Of a stretch of DNA of 7,113 nucleotides, positions 1 to 5,181 are shown in pieces. Origin of the DNA: Acidimicrobiaceae bacterium (GTDB taxonomy: Bacteria; Actinomycetota; Acidimicrobiia; Acidimicrobiales; Palsa-688); contig JAUTXM010000365.1 of the NCBI GenBank assembly GCA_030838025.1, positions 1 through 7,113 of the forward strand, given 5' to 3'. A program made the translations under genes and the position numbers. The notes beneath the pieces are model-generated. The model was not told the origin of the DNA. It searched no databases and saw only the letters and a program-made list of their open reading frames with translations. The stretch's first letter is position 1, and each line of letters starts with the position of its first letter.

Positions 1-2
1 CC

Positions 3-836
3 ATGAGTGACCAAGGAGGTTGGGCGCCCCCCGACCGCCCCGCCACGCCCCCGTCGATTCACAACCGTCCCGGAACCGGTGCCGATGCCGGTTGGCCGCC
101 GCCCCCGCCTCCGCCACCGCCGCCTCCGCCGCCCGGTAGCGGCGCATGGCCGCCGCCTCCGCCCCCGCCACCTCCCGGTGGTTCCGGCTGGCAGCCCCCG
201 CCGGGCCCGGCGTACGGCTACGGCGGCGCACCGCAGACCGAGCCCCTCTCCACATGGTCGCTGGTCCTCGGGATCTTGTCGTTTGTGATCTGCCCGGGGA
301 TCGCGGCCATCGCGGCCATCATCACGGGTGTCAAGGCCAAGAAGGCCATCGACCGCTCGGGTGGTGCCAAGTCGGGGCGCAGCTCCGCGGTGGCGGGCCA
401 GGTCCTGGGGATCGTCAACCTGGTGGTCACCGTGCTCGCCATCGGCGGCCTAGTGGCCCTCGGTGTGGCGGCGAGCAAGCACACCACGTACACCAGCCTG
501 GAGACGGGGGACTGTTTCAACCGAATCAGCAGCAGCAGCATTTTCAGTTTCCAGGTCGACCGGGTCGACTGCACCAAGGCGCACGACGCCGAGGTGACCG
601 GACGCTTCGCGGCCGATGATCCGGGGAGTTTCCCCGGTGCCGATGGCTTCCGTGCCCAAGCGGAGCCGAAGTGCTCGGACTTTGCCGACCAGTACCTCGG
701 TTCCAACTCGGGTAGCGGCCTGCGCTTCATCTGGGTTACGCCCAAGCAGTCGTCGTGGGACAACGGGACCCGCACTGTCATCTGCGGCCTGCAGAACTCC
801 GACCAGAGCAAGCACACCGGATCGGTCCGGGGGTAG
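3..836 (+). CDS. Proline-rich DUF4190 / septum-formation-domain membrane protein
   Basis: The 277-residue product is a predicted membrane protein of unknown exact role. Residues 1-80 are a Pro/Gly/Trp-rich, probably disordered cytoplasmic region with 13 consecutive prolines (32-44) and 9 more (50-58), each preceded by Trp. Two hydrophobic segments follow (about 86-107 and 131-157), separated by a basic loop; this is the layout of DUF4190 proteins. The C-terminal part (about 160-265) resembles the septum-formation domain of actinobacteria: a GDCF motif (169-172), C190 followed by KAHDAEV, C224, and a W-x2-G-x-R-x3-C ending at C261. The four cysteines could make two disulfides outside the membrane. 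The ATG at position 3 is taken as the start, but only two bases precede it, so an upstream start cannot be excluded. A role in division or envelope biology is suggested only by the domain name. The domain calls are from motif memory, not a search. Confidence 0.85.
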   Translation: MSDQGGWAPPDRPATPPSIHNRPGTGADAGWPPPPPPPPPPPPPGSGAWPPPPPPPPPGGSGWQPPPGPAYGYGGAPQTEPLSTWSLVLGILSFVICPGIAAIAAIITGVKAKKAIDRSGGAKSGRSSAVAGQVLGIVNLVVTVLAIGGLVALGVAASKHTTYTSLETGDCFNRISSSSIFSFQVDRVDCTKAHDAEVTGRFAADDPGSFPGADGFRAQAEPKCSDFADQYLGSNSGSGLRFIWVTPKQSSWDNGTRTVICGLQNSDQSKHTGSVRG

Positions 837-858
837 CTCGAGGCATTCCTGGCTTCCT

Positions 859-880
859 GCGCCCGCACGGATGAGGGCGC
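859..880. promoter_or_regulatory. Inverted repeat GCGCCC-N10-GGGCGC upstream of the GroES-like gene
   Basis: A perfect 6-bp inverted repeat (arms 859-864 and 875-880) surrounds a 10-nt loop between the stop of the upstream gene and the GroES-like start. No T-tract follows, so a classical intrinsic terminator is not supported. It lies just upstream of the putative -10 box, where an operator could sit. In DNA this GC-rich a 6-bp palindrome can also arise by chance. Confidence 0.25.
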
Positions 881-883
881 CGC

Positions 884-889
884 TACCGT
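884..889 (+). promoter_or_regulatory. Putative -10 box (TACCGT) for leaderless GroES-like mRNA
   Basis: TACCGT fits the TANNNT -10 consensus of actinobacterial promoters. It ends 7 nt before the ATG at 897, which would put transcription start at or one base before that ATG. No convincing -35 element is seen, which is common for this promoter class. The same spacing recurs before hisI, which strengthens both calls. The main competing reading is a GTG start at 888 served by the GAGGG at 873-877. Confidence 0.45.
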
Positions 890-896
890 GCAGGTG

Positions 897-1220
897 ATGG
901 ACCCCGACGCAAAGCTCGCGATCCAGATGTTGGCCGATCGTGTGCTGGTCCAACTGCCGACCAGTGAGGGCGAGCGGCGGTCCCGATCGGGCATCTTGAT
1001 CCCGGCGACCGCCGAAATGGCCAAACGCCTGGCCTGGGCCGAGGTGATGGCAGTGGGTCCCAACGTCCGTATGATCAAGCCGGGCGACCGGGTGCTTTTC
1101 AATCCCGAGGACCGCTTCGAGGTCGAGGTCAAAGGCGACGACTACCTCATCCTCCGCGAGCGGGATATCCACGCCGTGGCAGCGGAGCGGATGGACGGCA
1201 GCACGGGCTTGTACCTGTAG
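897..1220 (+). CDS. GroES-like (Cpn10 family) protein without the roof segment
   Basis: This 107-residue protein has a GroES/Cpn10 fold signature: ADRVLVQL (13-20), a mobile-loop-like stretch ending in SGILIP (31-36), EVMAVGP (49-55), KPGDRVLF (61-68) and DDYLILRERDIHAV (81-94). Classical GroES caps the GroEL ring during protein folding. Compared with E. coli GroES, the roughly ten residues between AVG and the VGD motif, which form the roof hairpin of the dome, are almost missing; only a few residues join AVGP to KPGD. A short tail ending in TGLYL extends past the usual C-terminus. No groEL is adjacent: hisI follows after 55 bp. It may be a divergent co-chaperonin or a Cpn10-fold protein with another job, so no gene symbol is given. 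The ATG at 897 is chosen for the TANNNT box at the leaderless distance; in-frame GTG starts at 888 and 894 would add only three or one residues. Confidence 0.88.
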   Translation: MDPDAKLAIQMLADRVLVQLPTSEGERRSRSGILIPATAEMAKRLAWAEVMAVGPNVRMIKPGDRVLFNPEDRFEVEVKGDDYLILRERDIHAVAAERMDGSTGLYL

Positions 1221-1233
1221 CTCCGCTCGGAGC
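1220..1233 (+). terminator. Short GC hairpin at the end of the GroES-like gene (possible weak terminator)
   Basis: GCTCC and GGAGC form a 5-bp stem with a GCTC tetraloop, starting at the last base of the TAG stop codon. There is no downstream T-run, so it would at best be a U-tract-free terminator or an mRNA 3'-end stabiliser. The placement between a stop codon and a putative new promoter at 1263 fits a transcription boundary, but the stem is short. Confidence 0.25.
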
Positions 1234-1262
1234 GCCCGGGGCCGCCCGAGGCCGCCAGCCCG

Positions 1263-1268
1263 TAGCAT
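1263..1268 (+). promoter_or_regulatory. Putative -10 box (TAGCAT) for leaderless hisI operon mRNA
   Basis: TAGCAT matches TANNNT and ends 7 nt before the ATG at 1276, exactly the spacing seen before the GroES-like ATG. This would make hisI, and the coupled trpE-ygfZ-lipoprotein genes behind it, start from a leaderless transcript. No Shine-Dalgarno sequence is visible before either hisI ATG, and no clear -35 element is present. Confidence 0.5.
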
Positions 1269-1275
1269 GCCGGGC

Positions 1276-1656
1276 ATGTCGGTCCTGCCCGTCGCCACGC
1301 CCATCGAAGTCGACGAGGACGACCTGGCCCAGGTCCGCTTCAACGCCGAGGGCTTGGTCCCGGCCATCGTGCAGGAGCAGGCAACGGGTGCCGTGCTGAT
1401 GATGGCGTGGATGAACCTCGACGCCCTGCGCCGCACGCTCAGCACCGGCCGCACGTGGTTCTGGAGCCGAAGCCGCCAGGAGTACTGGTGCAAGGGTGAG
1501 ACGTCCGGGGACCGTCAATGGGTCCGCGAGGCATATTACGACTGCGACGGCGACACCCTCTTGCTCGTCGTGGAACAGGAGGGCGGTGGGGCGTGCCATA
1601 CGGGCGCCCGTACCTGCTTCTTCCGCCCGTTCGGTGCGGGCAGCGCCACGCCGTGA
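1276..1656 (+). CDS. hisI: Phosphoribosyl-AMP cyclohydrolase
   Basis: HisI opens the purine ring of phosphoribosyl-AMP to give ProFAR, the third step of histidine synthesis, in the cytoplasm. The 126-residue protein is the single-domain form, with no HisE pyrophosphohydrolase fused. Visible signatures are VLMMAWMN, the WSRSRQEYWCKGETSG stretch starting at W63, the metal motif D89-C90-D91-G92-D93, and C107-H108-T109 with C114. C90, C107 and C114 match the zinc cysteines of the family, and D89, D91 and D93 the second metal site. Another in-frame ATG lies at 1267, but it overlaps the putative TAGCAT -10 box; 1276 is preferred. The stop overlaps the trpE start as GTGA, indicating translational coupling. 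A hisI-trpE neighbourhood is familiar in actinobacteria, although hisF does not precede it here. Confidence 0.96.
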   Translation: MSVLPVATPIEVDEDDLAQVRFNAEGLVPAIVQEQATGAVLMMAWMNLDALRRTLSTGRTWFWSRSRQEYWCKGETSGDRQWVREAYYDCDGDTLLLVVEQEGGGACHTGARTCFFRPFGAGSATP

Positions 1657-3404
1657 TCCGGCCGACCCGGGAGGAGTTCCGGGCCCTGGGTGAGCAGTAC
1701 TCAGTGGTTCCGGTCTGGCGGGAAGTGCTGGCGGACCTGACCACCCCGGTGGCCGCCTTCAGCCGGGTGGTCGGCGACGAGCCGGGCTTTCTCCTCGAAT
1801 CCGTCGAGCACGGTGAGCGGTGGGGACGTTGGTCGTTTATCGGCCGCCGGCCAACCGCCACGATCGTGGCCCGGGGCAACTCGCTCGAGGTCACGGGCGT
1901 GCTGCCTGACGGCATCCCCCGTGACCGAGGGATCCTGGCCGCCGTCGAGGCGGTGCTGGCGGCCTACCGTTCCCCGCCCCCAAGCGCGTTGGCGGCCCTG
2001 GCCGGGTTGCCGCCGCTGCACGGCGGGATGGTCGGCTACCTCGGCTACGACGTGGTGCGCGAGATCGAGCGGCTGCCGAACGTTGCGCCCGACGAGCTGG
2101 GACATCCCGACGCCGTCGTCTCGGTGATCGGCCAGCTGGCGGCCTACGACCACTGGCGCCAGCGGGTCACGCTCATCGACAGCGTGCCGCTGCCGCCCGG
2201 TGCGACCGACCTCGACCGCCGTTACGACGAAGCCGTGAGCCGCCTGGAGCAGATGGCCGAGGACGGGACCAGGTCCCTGGACGAGGTGCTGGTGGAGCCT
2301 CCCGTCCGCGAGGACGACCTCCCCGTGGTCCGCCGTCGTACTTCGGCCGGGCAGTATGCCGATGCGGTCGAGGTGGCAAGGGAGCACATCCTGGCGGGCG
2401 ACGTGTTCCAGGTGGTCCTGGCCCAGCGCTTCGACCTGGACCTCGAGGCCGAGTCCTTCGACCTGTACCGGGCGCTTCGCCAGGTCAACCCCAGCCCGTA
2501 CATGTACTTTCTCCGCCACGAGGAACTCGACGTGATCGGATCTTCCCCTGAGCCCATGGTGCAGTTGCTCGACGGGCGGGTCATCTCCCGGCCCATTGCC
2601 GGAACACGGCGCCGGGGGCGGACCGAGGAGGAGGACCGGCGGATGGCGGCGGAGCTGAGCGAGCACCCGAAGGAGATCGCGGAGCACATCATGCTGGTCG
2701 ACTTGGCCCGCAACGACGTGGGCCGGGTGGTGCGTTTCGGGACCGAACAGGTCGACGAGCTGTTGACCCTCGAGCGATACAGCCACGTCATGCACCTGAC
2801 CTCACAGGTGTCGGGGGCGCTGCGCCCCGGTCTCGGACCGATCGACGTGCTGCGGGCCACCCTCCCGGCGGGGACCGTGTCGGGTGCGCCCAAGGTGCGG
2901 GCCATGGAGATCATCGATGACCTGGAGCCGGCCAAGCGCGGGGCCTATGCGGGGATCGTGGGGTACCTGGACTTCTCCGGCAACCTGGACACCGCCATCG
3001 CCATCCGCACCATGCTGGTGGGCCCCGATGGCCGGGCCAGCGTGACCGCGGGTGCGGGGATCGTCGCGGATAGCGACCCCGCCCAGGAGGACCTGGAGTG
3101 CCGGAACAAGGCGGCGGCGCTGCTCGCCGCGGTGCCCGGCGCCCGGCGCATCACCGCCGCCCGGCGGGCCCACCAGGCTCGCGAAGGCTCGCCGGCGCCG
3201 GCGCCGACTGCGGGAGCTGCGGGAGCTGCGGGAGCTGCGGGAGGTGTGGCTGCGGGATCGTTGGATGCGGAAGGGGCGCTGGGGCCGTCGGGGTCCATGG
3301 CTTCTGCGGTGGCGGGGGGAGTGGCGTCCGGATCGCCGGGGGCGGGACCAGCGGCGGCTCCGACGGTTGGGCCGCGACCGGGCGTCGCCCCGGTAGGACC
3401 ATGA
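1653..3404 (+). CDS. trpE: Anthranilate synthase component I with Ala/Gly/Pro-rich C-terminal tail
   Basis: TrpE converts chorismate to anthranilate, the first committed step of tryptophan synthesis, using ammonia from the TrpG glutaminase; trpG is not in this window. The GTG at 1653 overlaps the hisI TGA and gives 583 residues. L47-L48-E49-S50 is the motif that binds tryptophan for feedback inhibition. The chorismate-binding domain shows PIAGT (314-318), HPKEIAEHIMLVDLARND (338-355), GTVSGAPK (407-414), TAGAGIV (465-471) and LECRNKA (481-487). PIAGT rather than PIKGT favours TrpE over the aminodeoxychorismate synthase PabB. The enzyme core ends near residue 494. About 89 further residues are Ala/Gly/Pro-rich, begin with a 9-bp tandem repeat, and use codons unlike the core. 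The tail reaches the stop that overlaps ygfZ as ATGA. Starts upstream of 1653 would run through hisI and are rejected. Confidence 0.96.
   Translation: MIRPTREEFRALGEQYSVVPVWREVLADLTTPVAAFSRVVGDEPGFLLESVEHGERWGRWSFIGRRPTATIVARGNSLEVTGVLPDGIPRDRGILAAVEAVLAAYRSPPPSALAALAGLPPLHGGMVGYLGYDVVREIERLPNVAPDELGHPDAVVSVIGQLAAYDHWRQRVTLIDSVPLPPGATDLDRRYDEAVSRLEQMAEDGTRSLDEVLVEPPVREDDLPVVRRRTSAGQYADAVEVAREHILAGDVFQVVLAQRFDLDLEAESFDLYRALRQVNPSPYMYFLRHEELDVIGSSPEPMVQLLDGRVISRPIAGTRRRGRTEEEDRRMAAELSEHPKEIAEHIMLVDLARNDVGRVVRFGTEQVDELLTLERYSHVMHLTSQVSGALRPGLGPIDVLRATLPAGTVSGAPKVRAMEIIDDLEPAKRGAYAGIVGYLDFSGNLDTAIAIRTMLVGPDGRASVTAGAGIVADSDPAQEDLECRNKAAALLAAVPGARRITAARRAHQAREGSPAPAPTAGAAGAAGAAGGVAAGSLDAEGALGPSGSMASAVAGGVASGSPGAGPAAAPTVGPRPGVAPVGP
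3208..3243 (+). repeat. Perfect 9-bp tandem repeat, four copies of CTGCGGGAG, inside the trpE tail
   Basis: Four identical units (3208-3216, 3217-3225, 3226-3234, 3235-3243) follow head to tail, and a partial copy reappears at 3250. In the trpE frame they encode a Gly-Ala-Ala repeat. Because the unit is a multiple of three, gain or loss of copies would keep the frame. Neither of the other two forward frames contains a stop within the array. Replication slippage is the likely origin. Confidence 0.97.
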
Positions 3405-4318
3405 ACGGGCAGACTGGCACCATGGCGGACCTCGATGTCGAGTACCGGTTGCTGCGTGAGGGTGTCGGCGCCACCTGGGTCGACCGCGACGTGACCTCGG
3501 TTCGGGGCCCCGCTGCGGTGAGCTTCCTGCAGGGCCAGATCAGCCAGGACGTCGCCGCCCTCGACGTTGGTGCCTCGGCTTGGACCTGGGTGCTCCAACC
3601 GCAGGGAAAGGTCGAGGCGTTGTGCCGGGTCACGCGCCTGGCAGACGACGAGATCCTGCTCGACACCGACAGCGGCTGGGGCGAACGCCTGATCGCCCGG
3701 CTCAACCGCTTCAAGCTGCGGACCAAGGCCGAGATCGTCGCCGTCCCGTGGCGCTGCCTGGCCCTCCGGGGACCCGGGGTGGCCGCCCTGACGCTGAATC
3801 GGGCAGACGGCTTGGCGCTCGACGCCGGCTGGCCGGACTTTCCCGGGATCGACCTGCTGGGCACCGACCCGGTGCTTCCCGGGGGCGCAACGATGGTCAG
3901 CGTCGGCGCCTTCGAGGTGGCGCGCATCGAAGCGGGCGTCCCGCGGATGGGTGCCGAGCTCACCGAAAAGACAATTCCGGCCGAGACCGGACTGGTGGCG
4001 CGCACCGTCAGCTTCACGAAGGGGTGCTACACCGGCCAGGAGTTGGTCGCCCGGATCGACTCACGCGGGGGCAACGTCCCCCGGCACCTCCGCCGCTTGG
4101 TCCTCGACCAGTTGGCCCCGCCGGGCGCGTCCGTCACCATCGGCACGAAAACGTCGGGAACCCTGACCAGCGTGGCGGCGCATCCCCACGGTGGTGCGGT
4201 GGCGCTGGCCTACGTGGGTCGCGACGTGGTCCCTCCAGCCCCGGCCTCGATCGCGTGGGACGGTGGCAGCACGACGGGCCGCGTCGAGTCGCTCCCGTCG
4301 TTCGCGTCTGACTCATGA
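3401..4318 (+). CDS. ygfZ: YgfZ/GcvT-family folate-binding protein (Fe-S cluster factor)
   Basis: YgfZ proteins are tetrahydrofolate-binding relatives of the glycine cleavage T-protein that support assembly or repair of iron-sulfur enzymes such as the tRNA-modifying MiaB. The 305-residue product carries the family hallmark K-G-C-Y-T-G-Q-E at 207-214, with the conserved Cys at 209, and an N-terminal FLQGQISQDV (42-51) typical of this branch. A C-terminal barrel domain follows (about 225-305). The signature separates it from true GcvT aminomethyltransferase. The ATG at 3401 overlaps the trpE stop as ATGA and is chosen for coupling. An alternative ATG at 3422 would give 298 residues; CAGACT at 3410-3415, a weak -10-like hexamer, sits 6 nt before it. 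The stop overlaps the lipoprotein start as ATGA. Nothing in the sequence explains why it follows trpE beyond co-expression. Confidence 0.92.
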   Translation: MNGQTGTMADLDVEYRLLREGVGATWVDRDVTSVRGPAAVSFLQGQISQDVAALDVGASAWTWVLQPQGKVEALCRVTRLADDEILLDTDSGWGERLIARLNRFKLRTKAEIVAVPWRCLALRGPGVAALTLNRADGLALDAGWPDFPGIDLLGTDPVLPGGATMVSVGAFEVARIEAGVPRMGAELTEKTIPAETGLVARTVSFTKGCYTGQELVARIDSRGGNVPRHLRRLVLDQLAPPGASVTIGTKTSGTLTSVAAHPHGGAVALAYVGRDVVPPAPASIAWDGGSTTGRVESLPSFASDS

Positions 4319-5181
4319 GCGACCGATTCTGGCGGCAGTGGTGGCGGCGGCGGACTGCGCTGGTCGTCGGAGTGCTGGTGCTCCTGTCCGGCTGCACCGG
4401 AATCGCCGACCTACACATCCCGGTCCCGCCGTCCACGGTGCACGACGCGACCGGCAGCACCACGACGGTGACCACCGACTTGAGCAAGGTCAGCCTGGCG
4501 CCGCTCGGAAGCACCCCCCCGACCACGGTCGTTCTCACCCCGGGGGCGGCGTCGCTGTCGGGGATCGTCATCGGGCCGGCGGGACCGGCGCCTGGAGCGA
4601 TGGTCCTGGTCGAGCGCCTGGTCGGCGATTCCGTGGGCGGCAAGATTCTGCCGGCGGCACCCGATGGCACGTGGAAGCTGCCGGGGATCCGAGGCGGGCG
4701 TTACCGGGTCCGGGCCTGGCGGGCCCCCGACCTGTCGATGACCACCCCGCAGATCCTCCTGCTCGGGGCCAAGGACAATCAGAACGTGAATCTCACGCTG
4801 ATGGCGTTCAGCGGCCAGAATCTCACCGCGACCCTCGCACCCAGCCCACCGCTGGTGGGCCAGGTCTCGAGCCTCGTCATCCTGGCCACCCAGCAAACCG
4901 TCGGGTCCGACGGCGTCGTCAGGGGAGCCCCGCTTCCCGGTGCCAACGTCTTCGCCTTTGCGGCGGGGACCGTCGTACTGGACGGGACCAACCCGGGGAC
5001 GACTGACGCCGCAGGGCGCATCATCTTGACCCTGGCGTGCATGTCGTTCGGCCCGGTCGGCCTGTCGGCGAGCATCAACGCCCTCAACTCATTTTCGCTC
5101 ACCGTCCCCGACTGCACGATCTTCGTGCCGCCGCCGAGCACCACTACGACGGTGAAACCGCCGACGTCGTCGGTGCCGTAA
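4315..5181 (+). CDS. Predicted lipoprotein with carboxypeptidase-regulatory-like domain
   Basis: I do not recognise a named family for this 288-residue protein. The N-terminus has a basic stretch (residues 4-13 with five Arg and three Trp), a hydrophobic segment (14-24) and a lipobox L24-S25-G26-C27, so it should be lipid-anchored on the outer face of the membrane. A Thr/Ser/Pro-rich linker (about 40-80) leads to a beta-rich domain (about 80-150). There, SGIV, DGTWKLPGIRGGRYRVRAW and the repeating beta pattern resemble carboxypeptidase-regulatory-like (transthyretin-like) domains. A second region (about 180-267), with PLPGANVFAFA, TTDAAGRIILTL, C242 and C267, looks like another Ig-like sandwich, possibly disulfide-closed. 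The tail is PPPSTTTTVKPPTSSVP. The ATG overlaps the ygfZ stop. The last 38 bp overlap the 3' end of the convergent kinase gene. A binding or structural envelope role is plausible; no catalytic motif was seen. Confidence 0.85.
   Translation: MSDRFWRQWWRRRTALVVGVLVLLSGCTGIADLHIPVPPSTVHDATGSTTTVTTDLSKVSLAPLGSTPPTTVVLTPGAASLSGIVIGPAGPAPGAMVLVERLVGDSVGGKILPAAPDGTWKLPGIRGGRYRVRAWRAPDLSMTTPQILLLGAKDNQNVNLTLMAFSGQNLTATLAPSPPLVGQVSSLVILATQQTVGSDGVVRGAPLPGANVFAFAAGTVVLDGTNPGTTDAAGRIILTLACMSFGPVGLSASINALNSFSLTVPDCTIFVPPPSTTTTVKPPTSSVP

Noticed and set aside
528..540. AGC triplet run as a possible microsatellite
   Set aside because: Only four units, coding for four Ser in a loop. Too short to call a repeat of interest.
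218..1132. Long minus-strand open frame spanning the first two genes and their gap
   Set aside because: It crosses two well-supported plus-strand genes and shows no family motifs.
1518..1652. Earlier trpE start at 1518
   Set aside because: It would run 135 bp through conserved hisI sequence. The GTG at 1653 gives a normal TrpE N-terminus just before the LLES motif.
1701..2795. A 364-codon open frame on the minus strand opposite trpE
   Set aside because: It lies wholly inside the clearly conserved TrpE coding region. Its translation is His/Arg/Gly/Val-rich without recognisable motifs, as expected for an antisense shadow in high-GC DNA.
3052..3396. Plus-strand frame encoding LRE repeats across the trpE tail
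   Set aside because: The 9-bp array reads without stops in all three forward frames. The trpE frame is continuous with the conserved core and ends in the ATGA overlap, while this frame has no conserved part.
3098..3400. Earlier ygfZ start at 3098
   Set aside because: It would overlap the end of trpE by about 300 bp and add a Gly/Cys-rich stretch unlike any YgfZ N-terminus; starts at 3401 or 3422 fit the family.
3151..4017. Minus-strand open frame with Pro-Gln-Leu repeats opposite the trpE tail and ygfZ
   Set aside because: The repeat is only the reverse reading of the 9-bp tandem array, and ygfZ on the plus strand has the KGCYTGQE signature.
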